DNA from: JAJZQZ01 sp963790415
GTDB taxonomy: Bacteria; Actinomycetota; Thermoleophilia; RBG-16-64-13
Assembly (NCBI GenBank): GCA_963790415.1
Contig: CAWBOK010000009.1
Location: forward strand, 570,297 to 634,296
DNA: 64,000 nucleotides
Direction of reading: 5' to 3'
Each line of letters starts with the position of its first letter. The first letter of the stretch is position 1. The position numbers and the translations under genes are program-made. The notes beneath the pieces were generated by a model. That model was given only the letters and a program-made list of their open reading frames with translations, did not search any database and had not been told where the DNA came from. Positions 12,071 to 21,999 of this stretch are shown here, piece after piece.

Positions 12071-12576
12071 TCCTCGACGGTGTCCGCCGCTCGTGCCAGG
12101 AGCAACAGTACCTCCTCGCGGGGCTCGGCGAAGTCACTGAGCACGAAGTCGGCCAAGGCCACGCGAGGGTTGTCGGGCCGACCCACGCCGACGCGCACGC
12201 GCCAGAACTCCCGCGAGCCGAGGGACTGCTCCATGCTGCGCAGACCGTTGTGCCCGCCCAGCCCGCCGCCCTCTTTGAGGCGCACGTCGCCGAAGGCAAG
12301 TTCTACCTCGTCGTGGACCGCCAGCACGAAGTCCACAGGCACGTGGTAGTAGCGGGCCGCCTCGCTCACCGCGGCGCCGGAGCGGTTCATGTACACCATG
12401 GGCAGCACCAGCACCACCCGGCGCCCGCACATCTGCCCATCGCCATACAGACCCTGGAAGCGAGACTTCAGCGGCGGCCAACCGTGGCGCCGCCGCAACT
12501 CCTCGCCCACCATGAACCCGACGTTGTGTCGGTGGCGCTGATAGCCCGGCCCTGGATTGCCCAGGGCCGCGATCAG
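12052..12576 (-). CDS. pth: Peptidyl-tRNA hydrolase
   Basis: Pth releases tRNA from stalled peptidyl-tRNA. The core is intact: LIAALGNPGPGYQRHRHNVGF with the catalytic His of the HNVGF motif, LVLPMVYMNRSG, HDEVELAFGDVRLKEGGG, GGHNGLRS and RVRVGVGRP. The open frame continues upstream to 12726, but that part encodes the acidic tail of ribosomal protein L25 in a shifted frame. I therefore place translation start near the CTG at 12576. No ATG, GTG or TTG is available there, so either the start is non-standard or a base is wrong. It overlaps the mfd start by about 19 bases. Length from 12576 is 174 residues, slightly short of the usual 185-190. Confidence 0.88.
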
Positions 12577-12595
12577 ACAGAGTGCCGTTGCTTCG

Positions 12596-13253
12596 CTACT
12601 CCTCGACAGCTTCAGCTTCAGCTTCACCAGCAGCGCCGGCGCGGCTTTGGCTGCCGCGGCGGCCTCATCCTCGAGCAATTCCTCTTCGGTAGCTACACGC
12701 GGAGCCAGGATCGTAGCGATCACCAAGACCCGGATCGGCCAGGAACGTGACCCCTTCGGGGGCCACCAGGTCGGCGATCGTCACGCGGTCGCCGATACCG
12801 AGTTCGCTCACGTCGAACTGCAGGCGATCGGGGACGGTAGTCGGCAACGCCCGGACGGGCACCTCGCGGTGCTGGTGGTCGAGCACGCCGCCGTCTTGGA
12901 TCCCTCGGGCTGTGCCCACGAGTTCCACGGGCACGTCCGCCTCGATCTCCATCTTCAGATCGATCTCGTGCAGATCGACATGCAGGATGGCGTTCCGCGG
13001 GGCCGACCTCTGCATCTCCTTGATGACCGCGTAGTGCTTCTTGCTCCGGCCCTCGCCGTAGTGCAGTTCGAGCACGACATTCTGGCCGTGGTGGAGCGCC
13101 TCCCGTAGATCGAGCAGATCGAGCGTCAGCGGCACGGTCTCCAGACCTCTGCCATAGACGACCGCGGGAACCTGACCGCGCCGCCCGCATGCGCCGGGCC
13201 GGTCCTTTGCCCGATGTGCCGCGCTCCTGAACTGCCAATTTGAACGTATCCAT
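12596..13253 (-). CDS. rplY: 50S ribosomal protein L25 (CTC type), frameshifted
   Basis: L25 binds 5S rRNA. The ATG at 13253 has a GGAGGAG site, and the N-terminus reads MDTFKLAVQERGTSGKG. The frame breaks near 13173-13176; it then continues with VPAVVYGRGLETVPLTLDLL and the long central part (LHVDLHEIDLKMEIEADVPV). It breaks again at the AA at 12725-12726 and continues with VIATILAPRVATEEELL, then near 12627-12636, ending in an Ala/Glu-rich tail and the TAG at 12596-12598. The corrected length of about 218 residues and the acidic C-terminal extension fit the CTC (general stress) subfamily. Three indels in one ribosomal gene point to sequence error. The order prs-rplY-pth is common in actinobacteria. 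Confidence 0.87.
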
Positions 13254-13288
13254 GATCTCCTCCTCGTGTTGCCCCGCGTCGTGGCCGA

Positions 13289-14305
13289 TCAGAACAGCTG
13301 GTTCTCACCTTGGAACAGCTCGCTGACCGACTCATCGGCAAAGACATTGTGTATGGTGTCGGCCAGGATGCCGGCAGTGGAGAGTACGACGATCTTCTCC
13401 CGGCCGACGGCATCCTGGAGCGGGATGGTGTCTGTGACCACCAGCTCCTTGAGAGGCGACTTCGCGATGCGCTCGTACGCCGGACCGGAGAGCACCGGGT
13501 GCGTAGCCGCCGCGTAGACCTGGGTGGCTCCTTTCTCCATGAGGGCGTCGACCCCGTTGCACAGGGTGCCGGCCGTATCGATGATGTCGTCCACGATGAT
13601 GGCGGTCTTGCCGGCCACCTCACCGATGACGTGCATGACCCGGGCGACGTTGTGCTCGGGTCTCAGTTTGGTGAGCACGGCGAGGGAGGCTCCGATGCGG
13701 TCGCCGAACCTCTTCGCCATCTTGAGGCCGCCGGCGTCGGGCGACACCACGACGATATCCTCGAGCCCTTTGAACGTGAAGTAGTCGGAGAGCATGGGCA
13801 CGGCCGTCATGTGATCCACGGGGACGTTGAAGAAACCCTGCACCTGGCCGGCGTGCAGATCCATGGTGAGTACCCGGTCCACCCCCGCGGCCTGGAGCAG
13901 GTCGGCCACCAGCTTGCCGGTGATCGGTTCCCGGGGTCGGCTCTTCTTGTCCTGACGGGAGTACCCATACCAGGGCATCACCGCGGTGATACGGTGCGCC
14001 GAAGCCAGCTTGGCGGCCTGGATCATGATGAGCAGCTCCATCAGGTTCTCGTTCACCGGCCGGCACGTCGGTTGGACGATGAACACGTCGGCCCCCCGGA
14101 TGCTCTCCTCGTACTTGACGTAGATCTCGCCGTCGGCGAACGTCTTCACCATCACCGGGCCCAGAGAAAGGCCCAGTTTGTAGGCGATACGCGCGCTCAA
14201 TTCGGGGTTGCCGCGTCCGGAGAACAACATGAGTGACCGGTAGGTGCTGGTACGCACCGACGTGCGCACCGACCGGGCGGTCGAGACGTCGTCTCTACTC
14301 TCCAT
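13289..14305 (-). CDS. prs: Ribose-phosphate pyrophosphokinase
   Basis: Makes PRPP from ribose 5-phosphate and ATP for nucleotide, His and Trp synthesis. Seen: LMLFSGRGNPELSARIA, TFADGEIYVKYEESIRG, the catalytic/metal region MPWYGYSRQDKKSRPREPI, TMDLHAGQVQGFF, the flexible-loop RPEHN, and the PRPP-binding IIVDDIIDTAGTL. I chose the ATG at 14305 (MESRDDVSTARS); it overlaps the corrected glmU stop (14295-14297) by eleven bases, giving coupling. The N-terminus is about 15 residues longer than in many homologs. Intact, unlike its two neighbours. Confidence 0.96.
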   Translation of the reverse strand: MESRDDVSTARSVRTSVRTSTYRSLMLFSGRGNPELSARIAYKLGLSLGPVMVKTFADGEIYVKYEESIRGADVFIVQPTCRPVNENLMELLIMIQAAKLASAHRITAVMPWYGYSRQDKKSRPREPITGKLVADLLQAAGVDRVLTMDLHAGQVQGFFNVPVDHMTAVPMLSDYFTFKGLEDIVVVSPDAGGLKMAKRFGDRIGASLAVLTKLRPEHNVARVMHVIGEVAGKTAIIVDDIIDTAGTLCNGVDALMEKGATQVYAAATHPVLSGPAYERIAKSPLKELVVTDTIPLQDAVGREKIVVLSTAGILADTIHNVFADESVSELFQGENQLF

Positions 14306-15689
14306 CGCCCTCCACATCTTCGGTCGCCTCGACGACGGCCCGCGTAGCCGACGATGTTCTTCTGATGACTGCGCGCGATACCCAAGGCCTCCGCCGGCAC
14401 ATCCTTCGTGATGATAGACCCCGCCCCGATGGTCGCGTCGTCTCCGACAGTGACCGGAGCGACGAACACGGTATCGGAGCCGGTCCTCACGTTATCACCG
14501 ATGACGGTGGGATGCTTGTGCTGCCCGTCATAGTTCGCGGTTATGTTGCCCGCCCCGATGTTGGTTCCGCAACCGATGGTAGCATCGCCGATGTAGCTGA
14601 GGTGCGGCACCTTGCTCCCCCGCCCGATAGTGCTCTTCTTGATCTCGACGAAGGCTCCGGCCTTCGCCCCCTCTCCGAGATGCGCCTGAGGCCGCAGATA
14701 GGTGAACGGCCCCACGGAAGCGCCGGCTTCGAGCACGGCGCCCTCGGTGTACGCGTGCCGCACGCGGCACCCCTGCCCCACCTGGGTGTCGATCAAGGTG
14801 GCTCCAGGGCCTATCTCACTGCCCGTCGCCGACCGTGGTGGAACCCCGCAGACAGGTGAACGGCAGGATCGTCACGTCGGCCTCGAGCCTCACGGCAACG
14901 TCGATGTGCGTGGAACCCGGGTCTTCGATGGTGACCCCGGCGAGCATCCAGTCGCGGCAGATGCGGGCGCCCAGTGATGCGCTGCACCTCGGCCAGTTCC
15001 ACCCGCGAGTTGACCCCCAACGCCATCGCCGGGTCGGCCAGTCGGTGGGCGCCCACCCGGACTCCGCGCGCACGCAGACCGGCCACCACATCGGTGATGT
15101 AGAGCTCGCCCTGTTTGTTGTCGGTTCCCGCTCCGCGCAGGATCTCGAGCGCCGCCCGACCCGGCAGCACGTACATGCCGGCGTTGACCTCGCTCAACGC
15201 ACGCTCCGCCTCGTCGGCGTCGCGGTGCTCGACGATGTAGGCCACGTCTCCCTCAGCATCGCGCACGACGCGCCCGTAGCCGTCCGGGCGATCGAGATGC
15301 ATGGTCAGGACGGTGGCTGCCGCCCCGGACCGCTCGTGGGCGGCCAACAGCCCTTCGAACATCGCCGTGGTCACCAATGGAGTGTCGCCCGAGAGCACCA
15401 GCACCGCGCCGTCGCCCACACAGCCGGCCGCGGCCAAGAGGGCGTCGCCGGTGCCGCGCTGACTCTCCTGTATGGCCACTTCCCAACCGGAGGGCAGGAT
15501 GCTCCGGACGAGATCCTGTCCATGACCCAGTACCACGACCCTCCGGTCGGCCACGAGACCGTCGGCCGCGGCCACCACGTGACTCAGCATGGGCGTGCCG
15601 CACACGGGATGCATGACTTTGGGAAGCGATGACTTCATGCGCGTGCCGAGCCCGGCCGCGAGCATCACGATGGTATCGATGGAACTCAC
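14295..15689 (-). CDS. glmU: Bifunctional GlmU uridyltransferase/acetyltransferase, frameshifted
   Basis: Makes UDP-GlcNAc for cell wall. The N-terminal uridyltransferase has VMLAAGLGTRMKSSLPKVMH, QRGTGDALLAA and LSGDTPLVT, followed by SEVNAGMYV. The frame breaks near 14966-14972; the next frame gives RDWMLAGVTIEDPGSTHID. It breaks again at the CCC at 14822-14824. The left-handed beta-helix acetyltransferase then follows (GPFTYLRPQAHLGEGAKAG, FVEIKKSTIGRGSKVPHLSY, NIGAGNITANYDG). A third break at the CCC at 14339-14341 leads to the TAG at 14295. All three fit one extra base in a short homopolymer. The GTG at 15689 (SSIDTIVML) is the likely start; longer upstream sequence overlaps the tRNA and is not conserved. 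Confidence 0.88.
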
Positions 15690-15748
15690 CTGGGCGTAGA
15701 CCCCCCGACCATCATCGTAGGCTGCAGCGGGCACATGAACAGGAGATA

Positions 15749-15820
15749 CTGGGGCGGCAGGATTCGAACCTACGAATGACGGGACCAAAACCCGTTGCCT
15801 TACCACTTGGCTACGCCCCA
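15749..15820 (-). tRNA. tRNA-Gln (anticodon TTG)
   Basis: Minus strand. The acceptor stem is TGGGGCG with CGCCCCA, the anticodon stem ACGGG/CCCGT, and the loop TTTTGGT gives TTG. The T arm contains GGTTCGAATCC. The discriminator base is G, as expected for glutamine, and CCA is not encoded. It lies between ispE and glmU. Confidence 0.95.
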
Positions 15821-15887
15821 TAGCTCCATGCCGAGCTACCACATAGGCGCACAGCCGCGGAAGTATAGGGCAGGCCTCGAGAGGCTG

Positions 15888-16826
15888 TCAAGCCGAACAC
15901 GAGCCTCCAAGGGTCCGGACAGGCCTCGCGAGCGTCCCCTCCCGGCATAAAGCACCGGCGATACGGCCTGCCGAGGTGAACGAAGAGCAGACGCCGAACA
16001 CCGAGGGCCCAGAGCCGCTCATGGCGCTTCCCAAGGCGCCATGTCGCTGCAGGGCGGCCTTCCGGGCCGCCAGATCGGGCAGCAGATGCATGCTCGCCCG
16101 CTCGAGGTCGTTGTGGAGCATGCCCGCCAGACCGGCGCGGAACGCCGGCCGGGCCACCTCCCCCGAAGCCCAGGCCGCTCCGAGGGCACGCCACGCGCGT
16201 TCCGCCTGAGCCGCGCGACGGGCGAACGCCTGGGCCGATTCACACGCGGCCACCCCGTCGAAGGTGCTGTAGACCTCCGCGGTAGACAGCTCCTCTTCGG
16301 GTTCCACCAGGACAAGCGGCAGTTCAGGCAGAGCCAATGGTTCCAGCAGTTCCCCGACGCCGGTAGCCAACGTCGGCCGCGGATCCAGGAAGAAGGGCAC
16401 ATCGGCGCCCAGGCCGAGGGCGAGGCGCCGGATGGTCGCAGTCTCCACGCGCGGCCCGCCCGCATCGGTCAGCCTGCGTGCCCCGACAAGCAGCGCCTGC
16501 GCGCAATCAGAGCTGCCGCCGCCCAGGCCCGCCCCGGTGGGTATGCTCTTGCCCACTCGCACCGTGCCCGTGAAGCCCCATCCGGTCTCGGTTTCGAGGG
16601 CCCGCAGCGCACGCGTCACCAGGTTGGCCTCGCTGTCCACGCCGGAGCACTCGACCGTGAGTCCGGCGCCCCGACCAGGCGCCACTTCGAGTTCGAACTC
16701 GAGGTCGTCGTGCAGGTCGATGGGCACGAACACGGTGAACAACGGATGGTATCCGTCGGACCCGGGTGGACCGACCACCAGCGTGAGGTTGACCTTCGCC
16801 GGCGCCCGGCCGTGCACGTCGGTCAA
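15888..16826 (-). CDS. ispE: 4-diphosphocytidyl-2-C-methyl-D-erythritol kinase
   Basis: GHMP kinase of the non-mevalonate isoprenoid pathway. Seen: APAKVNLTLVVGPPGSDGYH at the N-terminus, the ATP-binding glycine-rich SIPTGAGLGGGSSDCA, LGADVPFFL, and near the end GSAMSGSGPSVFGV. I prefer the TTG at 16826, which overlaps the upstream lipoprotein stop by four bases (TTGA) and starts ten codons before the conserved Lys-Val-Asn. The GTG at 16856 would add ten residues without family support. The protein is intact, about 312 residues. The order rsmA-lipoprotein-ispE parallels mycobacteria, where rsmA precedes ispE directly. Confidence 0.94.
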   Translation of the reverse strand: MTDVHGRAPAKVNLTLVVGPPGSDGYHPLFTVFVPIDLHDDLEFELEVAPGRGAGLTVECSGVDSEANLVTRALRALETETGWGFTGTVRVGKSIPTGAGLGGGSSDCAQALLVGARRLTDAGGPRVETATIRRLALGLGADVPFFLDPRPTLATGVGELLEPLALPELPLVLVEPEEELSTAEVYSTFDGVAACESAQAFARRAAQAERAWRALGAAWASGEVARPAFRAGLAGMLHNDLERASMHLLPDLAARKAALQRHGALGSAMSGSGPSVFGVCSSFTSAGRIAGALCREGTLARPVRTLGGSCSA

Positions 16827-17317
16827 CGGGTCAGCGCGACAGCCTCGATCAGCCACGGACGCTGCTCATCCAGGTCTGACTTCACGAGCGTCACCGTGAT
16901 AGTGGATATGTCGGCCACCTGGAAGAGGCCGCCGGCGCCTCCCACGTTGAACGTCACCGTGCGGGCACCACCCGACTTGCCCTGGGTAACGCTCACGTTG
17001 GTCGTGTCCTTCTTGTTCAGGGCTATGTCCGCCGCTTTGCCCGCCAGGAACAGTTGGTAGTTGGCCTGTTCCGGCTGCGTGTTCGCCCGGTAGGCTTCCG
17101 TCGTGTAGGCGGGGAGGACGGTGGCGAAATCCGTGTCGTCGAGTTTCAGCGCACCGATCTGGGTGGCCAGATCGGCGAGGGTCTTATCCGGTGGAGCCTC
17201 CTGCGTGCATGCCGCCAGCAGAAGCGCCGTGGCCAGCAGGGCCGGCACGAGCAGGATCGCGACCGCCATGCTGCGGGCCGCGCGAAGAACTCGTGCACAC
17301 GTGCGTTGCGCTGCCAT
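16823..17317 (-). CDS. Putative lipoprotein of unknown function
   Basis: About 164 residues from the ATG at 17317. The start was chosen because it leaves a short basic n-region before a hydrophobic segment and the lipobox LLAAC (Cys near residue 37). The rest is soluble and moderately charged, with VSVTQGKSGGARTVTFNVGG and a hydrophobic-alternating C-terminus that suggests a small beta-rich fold. I do not recognise a family. It lies between rsmA and ispE and overlaps the preferred ispE start by four bases, so it is probably in the same operon. The frame stays open up to 17377. Confidence 0.75.
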   Translation of the reverse strand: MAAQRTCARVLRAARSMAVAILLVPALLATALLLAACTQEAPPDKTLADLATQIGALKLDDTDFATVLPAYTTEAYRANTQPEQANYQLFLAGKAADIALNKKDTTNVSVTQGKSGGARTVTFNVGGAGGLFQVADISTITVTLVKSDLDEQRPWLIEAVALTR

Positions 17318-17383
17318 CAAGAAGGCCGTCCTTTCGGAGATTCCGCGACCGGGCATGTTGCCCGGGTCTCTGATCAAGGCATT

Positions 17384-18238
17384 CTACTCGGGTCCCGCGG
17401 CTGCCGCCAACCCGCCGGCCAGCAGGACGTAGGCCTCCGGTGCCACCGCTTCGGCGCGCGAGTCCGGGTCGATACCCACCTCCGCCAGCACCCGCTCCAC
17501 CAGCGCCTTCGGTATCCCGGCGGTAGAGGACAAAGCGTTCGCCAGCCGTTTGCGCCGTTGACTGAAGGCGCCGTCGATCACGCGGCGCACGGACTGCGGG
17601 TCGTGAGCGACACGATCGTCCCGCACCCGCCGCTCCAACGTCACCAGGCTGGAATCCACGTTGGGCTGAGGAAAGAAGATCGATCGCGAGAGCGGACGCA
17701 CCTCGACCACGCGGGCGTGCAGCTGCACCCACACCGACAGACCGCCGTACGCCTTGCTCCCCGGCGGGGAGGCCAGCCGCTCGGCCACCTCTCGCTGCAC
17801 CATCACGCAGTAGCGACGCACCGAGGGGAGGCGAACCAGGGACTCGGCCAGGAAGGGAGCCGCCGCCGAGTAGGGGAGATTGCTCGCACACAGCGTGGGA
17901 CGCGGAGAGAGGTCCTCGAGTGGGGCGCGCAGGACATCGCACAGGTGGAGCGTGACCCGGTCGGGGCCTACCTCGCCCAGGGTGGCCAGCAGCGGCGCCT
18001 CCAGGCTGCGGTCGATCTCGAAGGCGTGCACGTGGGCCGCCACCTCGGCCAGAGCCCGCGTCAGTACCCCCAGTCCCGCGCCCACTTCGATCAATACGTC
18101 GGCCGGTTCGGCGTGCAGCCGCTCGAGGATCACGCCGAGGATGTTGTCGTCGATGAGGAAGTTCTGACCCAGCGAGCGCTTGGGGATCACGCCGAACTCG
18201 GTCAGCCGGGCCAGGGATGTCTGGCTGGGCGGAGCCAC
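17384..18238 (-). CDS. rsmA: 16S rRNA dimethyladenosine transferase
   Basis: Dimethylates two adjacent adenines in the 3' hairpin of 16S rRNA (KsgA). Seen: LGQNFLIDDNILGVIL, the SAM-binding VLIEVGAGLGVLTRALAE, the catalytic ASNLPYSAAAPFLA (NLPY motif) and the C-terminal helical domain. 284 residues, usual length. The GTG start at 18238 has GAGGCGGGA just upstream. It lies between a flavodoxin gene and a lipoprotein gene in the conserved tatD-rsmA-ispE row. Confidence 0.95.
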   Translation of the reverse strand: MAPPSQTSLARLTEFGVIPKRSLGQNFLIDDNILGVILERLHAEPADVLIEVGAGLGVLTRALAEVAAHVHAFEIDRSLEAPLLATLGEVGPDRVTLHLCDVLRAPLEDLSPRPTLCASNLPYSAAAPFLAESLVRLPSVRRYCVMVQREVAERLASPPGSKAYGGLSVWVQLHARVVEVRPLSRSIFFPQPNVDSSLVTLERRVRDDRVAHDPQSVRRVIDGAFSQRRKRLANALSSTAGIPKALVERVLAEVGIDPDSRAEAVAPEAYVLLAGGLAAAAGPE

Positions 18239-18249
18239 TCCCGCCGCCT

Positions 18250-18751
18250 CTAGAGCCCGAACTCGCGGCGCAACTGGTCCACCCAGGCGACGACGCGCTC
18301 TTCAGTCAGAGGCTTCTGGTTCATCTTGTCCAGCGCGAGGCCCACGAAACGGCCGTCACGAACCCCGCCCGAGCGCTCGAAGGCATAGTCGTCGGTGGGC
18401 CAGGCGCCCACCATGGTCGCGCCGCGCTCCAGGAGCTTGTCGTACACGATGCCCATGCTGTCCACGAAGGTGGTCGACCACGTCACCTGATCGCCCAGCG
18501 CGAACACGGCCGCCTGCACCCCGGTAAGGTCCACCCGGTCGAGTTCCCGTATGAACCCGTCCCAATCGTGCTGGAGTCCCCCCACCCCCCAGGTGGACGT
18601 GCCGAACACCAAGCGGCGATAGCCACGCAGGTCGGCGGCGGCGCTCTGCTTGATGTCGTGGATGTCGGCCGCATCCGGCCCGAACGCCTGGTGGATCAGA
18701 CCCGGCCGCCCAGGCCGTGCCGTACGAGGTCGACCCGTAGAAGATGCCCAC
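18250..18751 (-). CDS. Flavodoxin, frameshifted
   Basis: An FMN electron carrier. The sequence begins VGIFYGSTSYGTAWAAG, the phosphate loop of flavodoxins. The frame breaks at the CCC at 18701-18703; removing one base joins it to LIHQAFGPDAADIHDIK. Then come LVFGTSTWGVGGLQHDWDGF, AVFALGDQVTWSTTFVDSMG and the C-terminal LTEERVVAWVDQLRREFGL. The corrected length of about 167 residues is typical. The start is ambiguous: the GTG at 18751 (a GGAGG lies 14 bases upstream) gives a normal N-terminus, and the ATG at 18829 would add about 26 residues. A flavodoxin between tatD and rsmA is not seen in mycobacteria and suggests low-iron or anaerobic electron transfer. Confidence 0.82.
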
Positions 18752-19560
18752 CCGATCGCCACGAGCCTCCGTCGACGCCGCGGAGACCACCTGTGCGCCG
18801 GTCGAGGCGCGGAAAAGCCCGACCGACATTGGCCCGCACCAGTGCCGCCAACTCTTCCGGCGCGACGCCCCGGACCCCGGCGACCGCGGCGTAGGTGTTC
18901 ACCACCAGAGCCGGCGTGTTGGGTCCACCCCGGAACGGCACGGGCGTCAGGTAAGGGGCGTCGGTCTCGACCAGAAGCAGTTCGTCGGGGACGCGGCGGG
19001 CCGCCTCGCGGAGGGCCTCGGCGTTCTTGTAGGTGACGTTGCCGGCGAAGCTGACGTAGTAGCCTCGGGAGACGACCTCGCTCAGGCGGTCCGGCATCGA
19101 GAAGCAGTGCAGCACGACCGTGAGGCCGCGAGCCTGTTCGTCGAGCAGCGCCAGGGTGTGGTCGTCGGCTTCCCGCGTGTGCACCACCAGAGGCAGCTGC
19201 GCGGCCCGAGCGAGGTCGACATGTCGCCCGAAGACCTCCAGCTGCACGGACCTCGGGGAGTGGTCGCGATAGTAGTCCAGGCCCGCCTCGCCTACGCCGA
19301 CCACCCGGGGATGCGCGCGTCAATTCCTCGATCGCGGCCATGCCCGCCTCGTCCACCGTCTTGGCGTCATGGGGATGGAAACCGACCGTGGCCCACACCG
19401 CAGGGAAGCGCTCGGCCAGTTCGACCGCCAGCCGCGACGAAGCCACGTCGGTGCCCGACTGGATCATGCAGGTGACGCGGGCCTCGGCGGCCGCCCGCAC
19501 CAGCGCGGCGGCGTCGTCTCGGCAGTGGTCGAGGTGCGTGTGCGTATCGGTGTAGGTCAC
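18696..19560 (-). CDS. tatD: TatD-family metal-dependent DNase, frameshifted
   Basis: TatD hydrolases are TIM-barrel metal enzymes acting on DNA, including 3'-5' exonuclease activity. Metal ligands seen: HTHLDHC near the start, GEAGLDYYRD, VVHTREADD, LHCFS and ETDAPYLTPVPFRG. The frame breaks near 19312-19319, between AAIEEL and VVGVGEAGLD; deleting one base repairs it. The GTG at 19560 follows GGAGC and gives VTYTDTHTHLDH. The C-terminus is uncertain: as read the frame stops at 18696, overlapping the flavodoxin, while the homologous part ends near 18820 (RANVGRAF). A fusion with flavodoxin cannot be excluded. Confidence 0.85.
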
Positions 19561-19618
19561 GACTGCTCCGGATGTGTCGTAGAAGGCGCGGCCGCGCATG
19601 CCGGCCGGCGGGGAGCTT

Positions 19619-21140
19619 CTACTCCTCGATGCGCGGGAAAAGCGATGCCCCGGCGACCACGCGCAGACCGGCAGGCAGTCGACCCCAGGCGGCCTCGCTC
19701 CAGGCCGGGGGGGAACCCGCGGGCATCCCGATGCGGGCCGACATCTCCGCCGCCGTGGACGGCATGAAGGGGTGCAGGAGCACGGTCAACAGACGCAGTC
19801 CTTCGGTCAGGTCCCACAGCGTGGCGTCGAGCGCCGCATCCTCTCCGGCCTTGGCCAGTTTCCAGGGGGCCTGCTCCTCGACGTAGCGGTTCAGACGACG
19901 CACGAACTCCCAGACGGACTCCAGTGCTCCGGTGAGGTCCATGTCGTCGAGCTTCGTCCGCGCCGCCTCGGCGGCCGCGGCGGCGTCGCCCGCCAGCGGG
20001 GAGTCGGCGGCGGCGCGACCGGCGGGCGTCGGCACCTCTCCTCCACGGTACTTGCCCACCATCGACACGGTCCGCGACACCAGGTTGCCCAGGTCGTTCG
20101 CCAACTCGCCGTTGTAGCGGGCCTTGAAGCCGCCCTCCCCCACCATGCCGTCCTGACCGAAGTTGACCTCGCGCAGGCAGTAGAAGCGGAACGGATCGGC
20201 TCCGTATTGCTCGATCAAGGGGAAGGGGTCCATCACGTTCCCCCGGGTCTTCGACATCTTCTCGCCGCCGAGCTTCAGATACCCGTGGATGAAGAGGTGT
20301 TCGGGCAGCGCGTAGCCCGCGGACAGCAGCAGCGCCGGCCAGATGATGCCGTGGAACTTCAGGATGTCCTGGGCCATCATGTGGCAGGTCGCCGGCCAGA
20401 AGCGGCCCACGAGGTCGTCGCCGGGCGCGTAGTGCAGAGCGCTCAGGTAGTTGATCAGGGCGTCGACCCACACGTAGATCACCTGGGTATCGTCCCACGG
20501 CACCGGGATGCCCCACTTGAGGGTGGCCCGGGAGATGGAGATATCGTCCAGCCCCTGCTCGATGAACGAGAGGGCCTCGTTGTAGCGGTGTCGCGGCTTG
20601 ACGAAGTCGGGATGGGACCGGTAGTGATCCGCCAGCCGCTCCTGATACGCCGACAGCCGGAAGAAGTAGTTCTTCTCCTCCATGTAAGCCGGTTCGGTGC
20701 CGTGATCGGGGCAGAGGCCGTCGATCAGGTTCTCCTCGGTGTAGTAGGCCTCGCAGGCGGCGCAGTAGAGCCCGCTGTACACGCGCTCGTAGATGTCGCC
20801 GTTGTCGTGGCAGCGCTGCACGAACTGCTGCACGAAGGCCTCGTGTTCCGGATCGGTGGTGCGGATGAAGAAGTCGTTGGTGGCGTCCACGCTTCCGCGC
20901 CACCTCCTTGAACTTGCCCACCATCTCGTCGACGTGCTGACGCGGCGTCAACCCCCGCTCGGAGGCCGCCTGGGCGACCTTGGTGCCGTGCTCGTCGGTG
21001 CCGGTGAGGAAGAACACGTCGTCGCCCAGCTGCCGGTGGAACCGCGCCACCACGTCGGCCGTCGTCGTCGTGTAGGCGTGGCCGATATGCGGCACGTCGT
21101 TGACGTAGTAGATCGGCGTGGTGACGTAGAAAGAGCCCAT
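19619..21140 (-). CDS. metG: Methionyl-tRNA synthetase, frameshifted
   Basis: Charges tRNA-Met. Seen: YVTTPIYYVNDVPHIGHAYT with the HIGH motif, FFLTGTDEHGTKV, the zinc-knuckle-like CAACEAYYTEENLIDGLCPD, the WVDALINYLSAL region, and GGEKMSKTRGN (KMSKS motif). The frame breaks near 20887-20893 (KEVARK, then DATNDFFIRTTDPEH); one base too many explains it. Corrected length is about 507 residues, the short form without the C-terminal tRNA-binding domain. The ATG at 21140 begins MGSFYVTTP, as in relatives. Essential function makes a real frameshift unlikely. Confidence 0.92.
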
Positions 21141-21147
21141 AGTCGGG

Positions 21148-21990
21148 CTATTCTACCAGACCCCCTGGAAGCGCCCGGCGCACGGCGAGGGCCGCGCGGT
21201 ACGCGTCCCGCGCCGGCAGGCCCGCTAGTGTCGCGACCACGCCCGCCGCCTCCTTGGTGCCCAGGCCACGCCCCAGCATCACCCGCAGGGCTTCGTCGAC
21301 CTCGGCCGATGCCACCGGCTCGGCGTCCGGCGGCGGTCCCAACACCAGCACGATCTCGCCCTTGGGCTCGACGGCCAGGTGGGACAGCACGTCGGCCGCC
21401 GTCCCCCTCAGCACCTGTTCGTACACCTTCGTCAACTCCCGGCAGACGGCCACGCTTCGGGCCGGCCAGCGGGCGGCCACGGCCTCCAGCGTGCCCCGTA
21501 CTCGTCGGGGCGATTCGAAGGCCACGACGCTGCCCCCCGTCGCTCCCGCCGTCTCCAGAGCTTCGAGGACGCGCTGCCTTCCCCGGGGAAGAAAACCCAC
21601 GAAGGTGAAGCGGTCGGTCGGCAGCCCGGACAGCACGAGGGCGGTGGACACCGCCGACGCGCCCGGCAGGACCGTGAACGGGAGCCCTTCGTCAACGCAC
21701 GCCCGCACCAGGGTGTATCCCGGGTCGGAGACACCGGGCATGCCCGCGTCGGACACCAGGGCCACGTCGAGACCGGCGCGGACGACGGCCAGGACCTCGT
21801 CCAGCCGTGCGGCCTCGTTATGCTCGTGGAAGCTCAGCAGCCGAGGTGGGTGCAGCCCGTGACGTTCGAGGAGCCTCCTCGTATGCCTGGTGTCCTCGCA
21901 GGCCACGATCTCGACGCGCCCCAGCACCTCTAGAACCCGCAGGGTCACGTCTTCCAAGTTGCCGATGGGCGTGGCGCACACGTACAGCAC
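21148..21990 (-). CDS. rsmI: 16S rRNA 2'-O-ribose C1402 methyltransferase
   Basis: SAM-dependent methyltransferase of the tetrapyrrole-methylase fold that modifies C1402 in the decoding centre. Seen: YVCATPIGNLEDVTLRVLEV, ACEDTRHTRRLL, LLSFHEHNE, VALVSDAGMPGVSDPGYTLV, FVGFLPRG and ELTKVYEQVLRG. 280 residues, intact. The GTG at 21990 is used because conserved sequence begins immediately. It ends 8 bases before metG; rsmI and metG also neighbour each other in mycobacteria, divergently. Confidence 0.95.
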   Translation of the reverse strand: MLYVCATPIGNLEDVTLRVLEVLGRVEIVACEDTRHTRRLLERHGLHPPRLLSFHEHNEAARLDEVLAVVRAGLDVALVSDAGMPGVSDPGYTLVRACVDEGLPFTVLPGASAVSTALVLSGLPTDRFTFVGFLPRGRQRVLEALETAGATGGSVVAFESPRRVRGTLEAVAARWPARSVAVCRELTKVYEQVLRGTAADVLSHLAVEPKGEIVLVLGPPPDAEPVASAEVDEALRVMLGRGLGTKEAAGVVATLAGLPARDAYRAALAVRRALPGGLVE

Positions 21991-21999
21991 GAGTCGCGG

